The notes below the pieces were generated by a model, which saw only the letters and a list, made by a program, of their open reading frames with translations, was not told the DNA's origin and did no database searches. A program made the position numbers and the translations under genes. Shown one piece after another: positions 8,944 through 16,973 of a stretch of DNA of 27,585 nt (position 1 is its first letter; every line of letters starts with the position of its first letter). Source of the DNA: JAFGNW01 sp964618515 (GTDB lineage Bacteria > Zixibacteria > MSB-5A5 > GN15 > FEB-12); NCBI GenBank assembly GCA_964618515.1, contig CAZUAS010000032.1, forward strand, positions 1-27,585, written 5' to 3'.

Positions 8944-9773
8944 CCTTTCTTTCCCTTCTGGTGACGATTGACGAAATAACCGACATTTCCCGCAATCACC
9001 AAAGCGATAATCAACAGGTGCAATAAAGACTGCGCGTCCATCCCGGTCGTTGCCCTCGCCGGTTTATCAAGTAATTTCTCGTACTCGGCGGCTCCTTTCA
9101 TCCCGCCCAGAAGGCCGGTCATCTGGCCCGCACTCACAAAAGCATAAAACTTGGGAGCCATCACCGCGGTCACCCCGCAGCCGACCGGGATGCCATAAAG
9201 AGCGTTGACGATGGAAATCCAGTAATCCACAATGCCGTTATCGGACACTACATAAATAAAAGCCAGATCGTCATAATTTTTAACGTCATTCATCAATGGT
9301 AATTCCTTCAGCGGCGTCCCGGTGTTATCGGTGGGGTAAATGGCTTCTATCGAGGAACCTAGGCCTTTCAAAACCGCCACGTAATTGGCTTTATAGCCCA
9401 GGTTGACATAATCGACCCCATAGACTTTTCCGTATTGCGCCGCCAGCTCCCGGGTGACCTGCTCGGCCATCGAGGGTCCGCCCAGCGGCACGGTCGTCAT
9501 AGTAACAACCCGGATATTTTTCCGGAACAAATGATGCAGAGCCACCCGCGACATCGGCTCGGTCTCAGCTATGGTTGACGGGTAATAATCGAAAGTCAGC
9601 AGGACCACTGAGTTTTCCGGGAGACTGTCAACCGCCTCGAATAACTGCCGACTTTCCGGTGTGATGTAAACCGGGAATTCGACGGGTAGGATAAACGGTA
9701 TAATAACCGAAAGGGCTACCAGCAGATAAATCCAGCGGCGGTCAATAGCCTCAAATTTGCTCCAGATACTCAA
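8940..9773 (-). CDS. Membrane-anchored protein with large soluble domain, cassette member 3
   Basis: A 277-aa protein with one helix near the N-terminus (about residues 14-33), a soluble alpha/beta domain (about 40-240) and a C-terminal helix (about 249-268) ending in a short basic tail. The soluble domain begins with a strand-like segment NSVVLLTFDYYPST at about 54-67, then NIRVVTMTTVPLGG at about 86-99, a layout like Rossmann-type folds, and contains GVDYVNLGYKANY. With both ends near helices the domain probably lies outside the cytoplasm, but topology is inferred. The start is a TTG that overlaps the previous stop (TTGA), with GGGGA 7 bases upstream. No enzymatic motif is recognised. Confidence 0.8.
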   Translation of the reverse strand: MSIWSKFEAIDRRWIYLLVALSVIIPFILPVEFPVYITPESRQLFEAVDSLPENSVVLLTFDYYPSTIAETEPMSRVALHHLFRKNIRVVTMTTVPLGGPSMAEQVTRELAAQYGKVYGVDYVNLGYKANYVAVLKGLGSSIEAIYPTDNTGTPLKELPLMNDVKNYDDLAFIYVVSDNGIVDYWISIVNALYGIPVGCGVTAVMAPKFYAFVSAGQMTGLLGGMKGAAEYEKLLDKPARATTGMDAQSLLHLLIIALVIAGNVGYFVNRHQKGKKG

Positions 9774-10435
9774 CTCTGTTTCCCCATATAGGTTCGTTCA
9801 ATACCGAGAATAATCCGAAGCGACATCGAAGCGGCCCCCAGAGCGGCACCGATAATAATACCGCGCTGAACCGCCATATTGATACCGTTCATGATATAAG
9901 TATTGATCCATTCCGGCAAGTCGGGGTTGATTGAGCGCAACAGAGCTTCGCCCATCGGCACCCGCCAGAGCATTACCACGGTTGCTGTTAAAAGAAGGAT
10001 GGTCGCTTCCGCTGACCGGGCACGGAAAGCGCGATATGCCGCCGAGGCGATATAAAAAGCCAGCATACCGAACATGGTCGCCATCATCGGCTTATCCAGG
10101 CGCTGAAACAACCAGTCATATATGGAACCCTCGGCATCACCAAAAAGCGGTGACCACGAAGCCGGCAAAAGAGAAGGCAATGCCATGACAAAAACCGAAA
10201 CCAAGGTCAGAAAATTATACACCCAGCCCTTTTTCAACCTTCGCACGGCATTGTAATTGACCCGGGTAATGGATACTGCCCCCAGAAAAAGCGTAAAACC
10301 ACCGATAATCGTTACCCATACCAGGAGTTCCGGTTCAATCCGACCGATGACGGTTCTTTCGGGCCGGAAAAAGATGGACACCGCCAGCACCAGCCCGGAT
10401 AGAAAAGCTATTACTACAGGAAGGGTGGTTCTCAT
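9770..10435 (-). CDS. Six-helix membrane protein, cassette member 2
   Basis: A 221-aa protein with about six predicted helices (roughly residues 4-23, 41-61, 72-92, 118-138, 147-167 and 197-213). Loops contain a basic segment RRLKKGW and an acidic one LFGDAEGSIYDW. No known motif is visible. I take the ATG at 10435, four bases after the stop of the previous gene; a TTG at 10453 would add six residues and overlap it by 14 bases. The gene ends in a 4-base overlap with the next. It resembles cassette member 4 in size and hydrophobicity but no clear sequence repeat between the two was seen by eye. Confidence 0.8.
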   Translation of the reverse strand: MRTTLPVVIAFLSGLVLAVSIFFRPERTVIGRIEPELLVWVTIIGGFTLFLGAVSITRVNYNAVRRLKKGWVYNFLTLVSVFVMALPSLLPASWSPLFGDAEGSIYDWLFQRLDKPMMATMFGMLAFYIASAAYRAFRARSAEATILLLTATVVMLWRVPMGEALLRSINPDLPEWINTYIMNGINMAVQRGIIIGAALGAASMSLRIILGIERTYMGKQS

Positions 10436-10439
10436 TCCA

Positions 10440-11351
10440 TCAGGCCATCTCAAAAAGTTTATAATACCAGTCTCCTATATCGAAACTGACCAGGATGACC
10501 CCGACCAGAATCAAAAGGATGATAATAATCTTAACAAAATCCTGACCCTTTAGCCCGCCCAGCATGAGGGGCTCTTTGGACAGGTACGACGAAGCCGCAT
10601 AGAGTTCTTCACCCATCAGGGTGTAATCGCAGGCGGCGATGAAAAACGGCAACTGTTCGGGGCGGGCGGTTCCGGCTATCTGAATGGCTCCGGCGGCATT
10701 GCCGGTTTCGGCCAGAAGCAGCGATTCGGCGAAAAAAGCCCCCATAAAAATATTGGCGGCGGGACGTTCGCGCATCATGAGACCGTTGACCGCCGAAGTG
10801 AAAGCCATCTGTTCACCGGCGACATAGCGAACGATATCTTTATTATAAGCGTCCTGCTTGCCCAGTTCGTTATAAGCCTGCTCCACTACCTCCTGCCCGG
10901 CCGCCAGAACCAGCGGGTAACGAACCGGCACCAGCAGCGGCGTTTCGTATTGAGCGGTGATGTGCGCCACCCGACCCAGGATGGAAATAGCCGCGATGGT
11001 TTCAATTTCATCCAGCTCTTGTAAACCAGGAATAAAGAGTACAGGTTTACCCATCTCGGTAGCTCGGCCGACGGCTTCCTCGACGGCGTCGATACCGGCT
11101 ATTTTCCGCACGAACAGCGGCCGCCCCTGTCGGGCCCAGCGCGTGTAAAGCAAAACCGCCGCGGAAAAGACTACGACTATAACCAGGGCGTTAAGGCGCT
11201 CGTAGCGAAAAGCCGATCCGGCCGTATCGTCGGCCGTCACCGATCCCGGAAATAACAATAAAAAAAACAAAAGGACGATAATAAGGACCGGTATTTTTTT
11301 GACTTCTTCTTCAACGCTATGGATAAGGATTCCGCCGAATTCATCATTCAC
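10440..11351 (-). CDS. Membrane protein, DUF6754-like, cassette member 1
   Basis: A 303-aa protein with a hydrophobic segment at about residues 21-39 (possibly a signal peptide ending at VTADD), a helix at about 54-72, a soluble domain of roughly 190 residues, and a C-terminal helix at about 273-293. From memory the soluble domain matches DUF6754, a family of unknown function; this was not tested. Recognisable stretches are GKPVLFIPGLQELDEIETI (about 100-118), YETPLLVPVRYPLVL (about 133-147), NIFMGAFFAESLLLAE and a conserved-looking CDYTLMGEELYAASSYLS. The GTG start is preceded by AAGGAAAG at suitable spacing. It is the first gene of a set of four linked by tiny gaps or overlaps, which implies a membrane complex. 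Confidence 0.78.
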   Translation of the reverse strand: MNDEFGGILIHSVEEEVKKIPVLIIVLLFFLLLFPGSVTADDTAGSAFRYERLNALVIVVVFSAAVLLYTRWARQGRPLFVRKIAGIDAVEEAVGRATEMGKPVLFIPGLQELDEIETIAAISILGRVAHITAQYETPLLVPVRYPLVLAAGQEVVEQAYNELGKQDAYNKDIVRYVAGEQMAFTSAVNGLMMRERPAANIFMGAFFAESLLLAETGNAAGAIQIAGTARPEQLPFFIAACDYTLMGEELYAASSYLSKEPLMLGGLKGQDFVKIIIILLILVGVILVSFDIGDWYYKLFEMA

Positions 11352-11384
11352 TATATCTAACTTTCCTTTTATCAGGGAAAAAGG

Positions 11385-11591
11385 TTAACCAAGCTGACCA
11401 TTAAAGCTTGCCACCAGATTCTCGATTCTTTCACTGTCCCAACCTTCCTGCCGGGCCAGCTCTTCCAGGGTCCCCCAGAAGGGCTCTCCGCAGACCACAC
11501 AGGGCAGTTGATTATCGATTAAGAAACGTACCGCCTGAGGATACGTCCTTATTAAATCTTCTATCAGAATGTCCTTTTTTATACCCACCAC
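11385..11591 (-). CDS. DUF1858-like small protein with a CxxC motif
   Basis: A 68-aa protein of the DUF1858/ScdA N-terminal type: an N-terminal IEDLIRTYPQAVRFLIDN segment, then LPCVVCGEPFWGTLEELA with a Cys-x-x-Cys pair at about residues 30-33. Such domains occur alone or fused to hybrid-cluster, ScdA-like and redox proteins; a role in binding a metal centre or as a redox adaptor is plausible but unproven. It starts with GTG at 11591 (a second GTG follows directly), 5 bases after the isomerase gene, and precedes the membrane cassette by 33 bases. Its position gives no clear clue to a partner. Confidence 0.82.
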   Translation of the reverse strand: MVGIKKDILIEDLIRTYPQAVRFLIDNQLPCVVCGEPFWGTLEELARQEGWDSERIENLVASFNGQLG

Positions 11592-11596
11592 CGAAC

Positions 11597-12688
11597 CTAC
11601 AGGTTTCCGTCGACCAGAGCCTTTTTTAACGATTCAATCAAGGCCACCGGAGTCGGGTCAACACCGTTAAGAATAGCCAGATAATAGGAAGTAAAGTCCC
11701 CGAGCTGAATCAGGCTGAACATCCGCTCCAGTGAATTATCCCCCATGGAATGAACATCGACCACCTCGATTTCCAGCCGCTCAATCACGTCCTTGACTAT
11801 ATTCATCCGCTTGCGCACCTTGGCATGGTCATCCATATCCCGCAGCATTACCACCATAAGATGGGCGGCATGGGCTTTTATTGGATCCGACCAGCCGACC
11901 AGTTCGTTATGGCAGGCTTCCGGGAACAGGTTTGAAAAAGCCATGTTCTTGCTGTTTTCACAAATCTGGCCTTTCCATCTTAACGCTACCACGCCGGTCC
12001 AGCCGGGGCCGCCGTAGATAACAGCTATTTTCCCGTGCATCCGCTGGGCCATCCGCTTGGCCGGGTTGCTCAAAGTCGGGGTATCCTCGATATATTTTTC
12101 TCGAAGTTCCTTCAGGCGACGGATAGCTATCTCGACATCCTTCTGAACACCCTTAATCAGCCCGATTTTTTCCAAAAATATTAATATTGGCACGAACGAG
12201 TACCCCAGAGCCGCCCGCGGCTGAAGACCGGGGGGCAGGAGCACCAGGGGAATATCGTTCAAGTCGGCGACATCCTTGAGAAGGCCGCCGGTAGTGAGCG
12301 CGGCTATCATGGCTTTACGCTGCAGGGCGTCGTCCAGCGCCGACAAGGTTTCCTCGGTGTTGCCGCTGTACGATGAGGCTATCACCAGGGTCTCGTCATC
12401 GACATATTCCGGCAAATTATAATCACGGCAAATCTGGAACGGGATTAGCAGCCTTGAATTGAGATAAGCCCGGACCAGGTCGCCGCCGATAGCCGAACCA
12501 CCCATGCCGATAACAATAATATTTTTCACATCCGGGAAATCGTCGGGGGTAACCTCCCAGGCCAGAGCGGTCTTCAAAGCCGCTTCCATTTGTTCCGGAA
12601 AATCAAAAATCCGGTTATACATGTTATCCGGGTCAAACGACCGGATCTGTTCGATGTCATCAAGGATATTCAAGTGCGTATTTTTCAT
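11597..12688 (-). CDS. Bifunctional phosphoglucose/phosphomannose isomerase
   Basis: A 363-aa SIS-domain protein of the bifunctional family first described in archaea, which interconverts fructose 6-phosphate with glucose 6-phosphate and with mannose 6-phosphate. It has two SIS halves. The first contains VIGMGGSAIGGDL (about residues 58-70) and ASSYSGNTEETL (about 104-115), the phosphosugar-binding loops. The second half contains VIYGGPGWTGVVALRWKGQ, ENSKNMAF and, near its end, the conserved FPEACHNE-type segment with the catalytic Glu and His. Length and motifs are normal for the family. It lies 6 bases after ptsI and supplies sugar phosphates that could feed NDP-sugar synthesis downstream in the same run. 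Confidence 0.92.
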   Translation of the reverse strand: MKNTHLNILDDIEQIRSFDPDNMYNRIFDFPEQMEAALKTALAWEVTPDDFPDVKNIIVIGMGGSAIGGDLVRAYLNSRLLIPFQICRDYNLPEYVDDETLVIASSYSGNTEETLSALDDALQRKAMIAALTTGGLLKDVADLNDIPLVLLPPGLQPRAALGYSFVPILIFLEKIGLIKGVQKDVEIAIRRLKELREKYIEDTPTLSNPAKRMAQRMHGKIAVIYGGPGWTGVVALRWKGQICENSKNMAFSNLFPEACHNELVGWSDPIKAHAAHLMVVMLRDMDDHAKVRKRMNIVKDVIERLEIEVVDVHSMGDNSLERMFSLIQLGDFTSYYLAILNGVDPTPVALIESLKKALVDGNL

Positions 12689-12694
12689 AAGCTT

Positions 12695-14449
12695 CTATTT
12701 CTTCTCCAATGCAACAATAAAACTCTGTAACTTTCGCGTCACCGACGCCGCCGTCCGGCTGGACAGCACCGACACCGCCAGATGGTAAACGAGGTTGGAG
12801 TCGATTTTCCTTATCAGACGGCATATATCGGTAATCTTCGTAGGATTCATGGAAAGATTTTTCACCCCCATACCGATAAACAAAGGCAAAGCCAGTTTGT
12901 CACCGGCCATTTCACCGCACACCGAAACTTCAATGTCGTTTCTCACACATGCATCAACCGTCATCTTTATCAGTTGCAGAACCGAGGGGTGGTACGAATT
13001 GTACAATCCGGCTACACGGCTGTTGTTACGGTCGGTTGACATCGTGTACTGTGTGAGGTCGTTGGTGCCGATGGAAATAAAATCGACTTTCTGAGCCAGC
13101 TGGTCGGCGGTCAATGCCGCTGACGGTACCTCCACCATAACCCCGATTTTTATCTGGCTGTCGAAGGGTACAGCTTCGCGCCGCAGGTCGAACATAACCT
13201 GGGAAATCAGCTTCCTGGCTTTTTCCAGCTCGGTGATATCGGATATCATCGGTAACATAATGCGCAGGTTCTTCAATACCGAAGCCCGGAGGATGGCTTT
13301 TATCTGGGTTTTGAATACGTCGGTCATATCCAGCATTGACCGGATGCCCCGCCAGCCCAGCGCCGGATTGTCCTCGGCCACGCTATTGTCATTTTTCCGG
13401 AACTTGTCCGAACCAAGGTCAAAAGTCCGTAAAATTACATAGGATTTGGAAAAACGCTCGGCTATGCTGCGATAATACTCGTACTGCGATTCCTCATCCG
13501 GAAATTCTTCCTTTTCCAGATAAAGAAACTCCGTCCGATACAAACCCACCGGAATATTTTTCGAAGATAAAATATCATCCACCGGCCCGGGGAGTTCCAG
13601 GTTGGCCGCTACGTTTATCGCCACACCGTCGGAGGTCAAAGGGGGAATCTGCTGAAGTCTCTTTATACGGGAGATAGTCACCGGTCCCTGGCGTCGCCGC
13701 CGGCGCTGGTACTTCGCCCAGTCCTTTTCATTAGGATTGATAATCACAAGCCCATTGGTGCCGTCGATGATAATACGGCAATCATTGGGCACTTTTGTCC
13801 AAACCCGGTCCGCCAGGACCACGGGAATCAGCAGCGACCGGGCGATAAGCGCCATGTGTGAATTGCGCCCGCCCTCACCAATCAGGAAACCGGTAATCTT
13901 GCGGTTGCGGTAAGCAAGCACCTCGCCGGGAGTGAACGATTTCCCAACCAGAATAGTATCAGCCGGAAACTTTACTTCCGGCTTCTTGTGGGAACCGCCA
14001 AGATTGGCCAGGACTTTATTAGCCACAGCTTCAATATCCTGAACCATCTGCCGCAAATAGGCGTCTTCCGACTTCTTCAAAGGCGTGGTGGTCTTTTTTA
14101 CCAGAGAGTTGTAAATATAGCCGGCATTACGTTTTTCGCTTGCAATCTGCTCTTTGACCTGTTTTAAAAACTCGTAATCACCGGCGATAAGTAGTTGGGC
14201 ATCAAATATTTTCGCCACCGGCCCACCCATTTTTCGCCCGGCGGTGTCTCTTATCTGGCGAAGTTCCTCGATAGTCTTGGCAACGGCTTTATCAAGCCTT
14301 TTTATCTCATTGTCCAGCCGTGATGCAGGAACCGCCACCTCGGCTACTTTTATATCACCCGGCAGGATAACTCGGGTGCGACCCATAACTATTCCCGAGG
14401 ATATCGGATCTCCTTTCACCACCTTTCTTTTAACATAACCTTCATTCAT
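12695..14449 (-). CDS. ptsI: Phosphoenolpyruvate-protein phosphotransferase (enzyme I)
   Basis: Enzyme I of the PTS takes phosphate from phosphoenolpyruvate onto a His and passes it to HPr. The swivel-domain signature GGRNSHMALIARS has the active His at about residue 198; the C-terminal PEP-binding barrel shows LYRTEFLY, ARPALGWRG-like NPALGWRGIRSML, DFISIGTNDLTQYT and VCGEMAGD with its Cys. At 584 aa it is close to the usual 575. I use the ATG at 14449; a TTG at 14488 would add 13 residues that family members lack and would shorten the gap to ptsH from 51 to 12 bases. Neither start has a clear Shine-Dalgarno sequence. No enzyme II is seen nearby. Confidence 0.94.
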   Translation of the reverse strand: MNEGYVKRKVVKGDPISSGIVMGRTRVILPGDIKVAEVAVPASRLDNEIKRLDKAVAKTIEELRQIRDTAGRKMGGPVAKIFDAQLLIAGDYEFLKQVKEQIASEKRNAGYIYNSLVKKTTTPLKKSEDAYLRQMVQDIEAVANKVLANLGGSHKKPEVKFPADTILVGKSFTPGEVLAYRNRKITGFLIGEGGRNSHMALIARSLLIPVVLADRVWTKVPNDCRIIIDGTNGLVIINPNEKDWAKYQRRRRRQGPVTISRIKRLQQIPPLTSDGVAINVAANLELPGPVDDILSSKNIPVGLYRTEFLYLEKEEFPDEESQYEYYRSIAERFSKSYVILRTFDLGSDKFRKNDNSVAEDNPALGWRGIRSMLDMTDVFKTQIKAILRASVLKNLRIMLPMISDITELEKARKLISQVMFDLRREAVPFDSQIKIGVMVEVPSAALTADQLAQKVDFISIGTNDLTQYTMSTDRNNSRVAGLYNSYHPSVLQLIKMTVDACVRNDIEVSVCGEMAGDKLALPLFIGMGVKNLSMNPTKITDICRLIRKIDSNLVYHLAVSVLSSRTAASVTRKLQSFIVALEKK

Positions 14450-14500
14450 ATTAAAACCATAATAAGTAAACTTAGGGGCGAAAAACAAGCGGAATAATTA

Positions 14501-14776
14501 TTATTCATCAACTCCTTCACCAAAACCAGAAGCGATAACCATAAGAAGCGCTTCCATAGCCGCTTCTTCATCAGGTCCCTCGACTTCAATTACCAGTTGC
14601 GAGCCTTTCTCGGCTGCCAGCATCATTACCCCCATAATTGACTTGCCGTTAACCCTGAGGTCGCCCTTGCTGTAAAAAACCTCGGCTTCGAATTTTGTCG
14701 CCGTGGAAACCAGTTGTGCCGCCGGACGCGCATGTAAACCCAGTTTGTTGACAATCGTAGCTGTCTTTTTAATCAT
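14501..14776 (-). CDS. ptsH: Phosphocarrier protein HPr
   Basis: HPr of 91 aa, the normal size. His15 lies in the canonical GLHARPAA, the site phosphorylated by enzyme I. Ser46 lies in NGKSIMGVMMLAA, the site modified by HPr kinase/phosphorylase, so regulation by HprK is possible though hprK is not in the window. It is 5 bases after dprA and directly before ptsI. The absence of sugar-specific enzyme II genes suggests a regulatory phosphorelay rather than sugar uptake, as seen in many Gram-negative lineages; that is inference from a partial view of the genome. Confidence 0.96.
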   Translation of the reverse strand: MIKKTATIVNKLGLHARPAAQLVSTATKFEAEVFYSKGDLRVNGKSIMGVMMLAAEKGSQLVIEVEGPDEEAAMEALLMVIASGFGEGVDE

Positions 14777-14781
14777 AACGG

Positions 14782-15888
14782 TTACTCTGATAAGATAAAT
14801 CTTTTCCCGGATATTTCCTGAACCATTCCTTTTAATTCCAGAGCCAGTAAAAATTCCATTAAAGCCGATGCCTGCATACCGCTGGCCCGGGTAAGCTGGT
14901 CTATCTGCATGGGCCCGGAAGATAACAATGAGATGATTTCTTTTTCCGACTCCGTAACATCAGGCTGAACCTTAAATTTTTTCGCGGAAACTTCACTTTT
15001 CAAGCGCGGTAACTGCCTGAAAATATCCTCGACCTCGGTAATGGGGGTAGCGCCGTTTTTAAGCAGGTTATTGGTTCCCAGGCTCCTTTCCGAATCCGGC
15101 CAGCCCGGAACGGCAAATAGGTCCCGACCCTGCTCCAGCGCCAGCTCGGCTGTGATTAATGCACCGGATTTCCTGCCGGCTTCAACCACCACCACGCCTT
15201 CTGACAGACCGGAAATAATTCGATTGCGTTCCGGAAAGAACGCCGGGTTGGGTTTGGTGTCGGGAAAATATTCCGAGTAAATACAGCCCTGCCGATTGAT
15301 TTTCTGGGCCAGTTTCTTATTTCCCGGCGGATAAACAATATCGAGGGAGGTTCCCCATACGGCTACCGTTTTACCACCACCTTCAAGAGCACCTTTGTGA
15401 GCCGCGGCATCAATACCATCCGCCATACCTGAAACAATCACCAAGCCGGCTTCGACAAGCCGGGCAGCCAAATTATAGGCGAACAATTTTCCTTTATCCG
15501 AAGCATGTCGCGTCCCCACTATGGCCAGCATCTTCTCATCCGCCTCCATCGGCTCCCCCATCCTGAAAAGCAAAGGCGGTTTTTCGGCGATATTATCCAG
15601 AGGTTTCGGAAACTCAGGATGACCCGAATACAGTACAGCCCAACCCAACTGTATGATGCGGGCGGCAATCTGGCGGGCTTTTTCCCGGTCGTATTCGTTT
15701 TTAATTGAGGTTGCAATAGTGTGACTTATTTCCGGAACGGCTTCAAGTTCCGTCACTGATGCTCCCAAAACCGCCCCAGGGGTTTTGAACCTGTTCACCA
15801 GTCGCCAATAACGACCCCGACCTACCCCCGGCACATTCAGCAGGGCGATAGTATCAATCAGTTGTTCTTTTTGCTCGTTGTTGGTCAA
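14782..15888 (-). CDS. dprA: DNA-processing protein DprA
   Basis: DprA binds incoming single-stranded DNA during natural transformation and loads RecA on it. The 368-aa protein has an N-terminal helix-hairpin-helix-like part (LLNVPGVGRGRYWRLV, about residues 17-32), the Rossmann-like core with VGTRHASDKG, VSGMADGIDAAAHKGAL, VWGTSLDIVYPPGN, FPERNRIISGLSEGVVVVEA and SGALITAELALEQGRDLFAVPG, and a C-terminal winged-helix domain (about 305-365). The start is a TTG at 15888 inside the end of obgE, so the two genes overlap by 35 bases; no ATG lies near the expected N-terminus. Whether this organism is competent cannot be told from here. Confidence 0.93.
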   Translation of the reverse strand: MTNNEQKEQLIDTIALLNVPGVGRGRYWRLVNRFKTPGAVLGASVTELEAVPEISHTIATSIKNEYDREKARQIAARIIQLGWAVLYSGHPEFPKPLDNIAEKPPLLFRMGEPMEADEKMLAIVGTRHASDKGKLFAYNLAARLVEAGLVIVSGMADGIDAAAHKGALEGGGKTVAVWGTSLDIVYPPGNKKLAQKINRQGCIYSEYFPDTKPNPAFFPERNRIISGLSEGVVVVEAGRKSGALITAELALEQGRDLFAVPGWPDSERSLGTNNLLKNGATPITEVEDIFRQLPRLKSEVSAKKFKVQPDVTESEKEIISLLSSGPMQIDQLTRASGMQASALMEFLLALELKGMVQEISGKRFILSE

Positions 15889-16852
15889 GTTTTCGCTCTA
15901 TCTCATTAAGAAAATGCTCGGCGCCTTTACCCGTTACCGCCGAAAGACAAATATAATCCTCTGGCCACCCCGCGGAAACTTCTTTTAAATCACTTTCTGA
16001 AACCGTATCAACTTTGGTAACCACGACCAAAGAAGACCGTTTCAACAGCATCGGGTCAAAATCAGACAACTCTTTTTTTAAAACGGCCAGGGTACCCTCA
16101 ATATCCCCATCGTTTATATCAATTACAAAAACCAGTAGCTCGGTTCTTTGAATATGTTTCAGAAACTGGATGCCCAGCCCCTTACCTTCCGAAGCCCCCT
16201 TTATCAGGCCGGGGATATCCGCCATCACACATGATTTAAACTCCCTTAACCGGACAATACCCAGATTGGGGATTAAAGTCGTAAAGGGATAATCGGCGAT
16301 TTTCGGTCGGGCTGCCGAGAAAGTAGCCAGAATCGTCGATTTACCGGCATTGGGCAGACCTACCAGACCGACATCAGCCAGTAACTTCAATTCCAGTGCC
16401 AGCTTCTTGTTTTCCCCCGGTTGCCCCGGCTGGATAACCCGGGGAGCCTGGTTGGTCGGAGATTTAAAATAGGCATTGCCATGACCGCCCTTGCCGCCCA
16501 TAGCCAGAACAACTTCAGCTCCGGGTTTGTCAAGGTCGGCAATTATACGGTTGGTGGCCATATCTTTTATAATTGTCCCAACCGGCAGGCGAAGAATTAT
16601 ATCCTCCCCCGATTTTCCGCTTTTTAAACTTCCCTGCCCCGGCATGCCGTTAGGGGCTTTATAAGACCTTTTATAACGGTAATCCAAAAGAGTGGTCAGG
16701 TTTTTGTCGGCGACCGCCCGCACACTGCCTCCCCGGCCGCCATCGCCACCGTCCGGACCGCCTTTAGGGATATACTTTTCCGTTCGAAAAGAAAGACACC
16801 CCGGACCCCCCTTACCCGATGTGATCTCGATTTCAACATAGTCCACAAACAT
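15854..16852 (-). CDS. obgE: Obg/CgtA GTPase
   Basis: A ribosome-associated GTPase acting in large-subunit assembly and stress control. The glycine-rich Obg fold fills residues 1-155 (GGPGCLSFRTEKYIPKGGPDGGDGGRGG at about 14-41). The G domain follows with G1 GLPNAGKST (about 163-171), the switch region DYPFTTLIPN, G3 DIPGL, G4 TKVD and G5 SAVTGKG. The C-terminal OCT domain found in some members is absent, giving 332 aa. I take the ATG at 16852; a TTG at 16861 would add three residues and has no support. It overlaps dprA and would be the first gene of the long leftward run. Confidence 0.96.
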   Translation of the reverse strand: MFVDYVEIEITSGKGGPGCLSFRTEKYIPKGGPDGGDGGRGGSVRAVADKNLTTLLDYRYKRSYKAPNGMPGQGSLKSGKSGEDIILRLPVGTIIKDMATNRIIADLDKPGAEVVLAMGGKGGHGNAYFKSPTNQAPRVIQPGQPGENKKLALELKLLADVGLVGLPNAGKSTILATFSAARPKIADYPFTTLIPNLGIVRLREFKSCVMADIPGLIKGASEGKGLGIQFLKHIQRTELLVFVIDINDGDIEGTLAVLKKELSDFDPMLLKRSSLVVVTKVDTVSESDLKEVSAGWPEDYICLSAVTGKGAEHFLNEIERKLDQQRAKRTTD

Positions 16853-16859
16853 AAAAACC

Positions 16860-16888
16860 AATATTCTTAATCAGAGCCGAAAAGTCAA
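16860..16888 (-). promoter_or_regulatory. Putative promoter of obgE and the long leftward run
   Basis: On the minus strand TTGACT (16888-16883), a 17-base spacer, and AATATT (16865-16860), which is a weak -10 with four of six consensus bases. Transcription would begin within a base or two of the obgE ATG at 16852, giving a leaderless message; no Shine-Dalgarno sequence precedes that ATG. Confidence 0.4.
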
Positions 16889-16933
16889 ATAGCATAATTA
16901 ATCACCATAAAATCGATAAGAAATTTTATCAGT

Positions 16934-16962
16934 CAGTGATTGACGATAATTATAAATCACTG
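16934..16962. promoter_or_regulatory. 8-bp inverted repeat inside a promoter (possible operator)
   Basis: CAGTGATT (16934-16941) and AATCACTG (16955-16962) are perfect reverse complements 13 bases apart. They cover the -35 edge and the whole spacer of the promoter below, ending one base before the -10. Such a position suits a repressor that blocks RNA polymerase. The regulator is unknown. Confidence 0.4.
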
Positions 16963-16968
16963 TATATT
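16940..16968 (+). promoter_or_regulatory. Promoter of the CDP-alcohol phosphatidyltransferase gene
   Basis: TTGACG (16940-16945), a spacer of exactly 17 bases, and TATATT (16963-16968), each one base from consensus. The -10 ends 5 bases before the ATG at 16974, so transcription should begin at or next to the start codon. Confidence 0.65.
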
Positions 16969-16973
16969 GGGTC

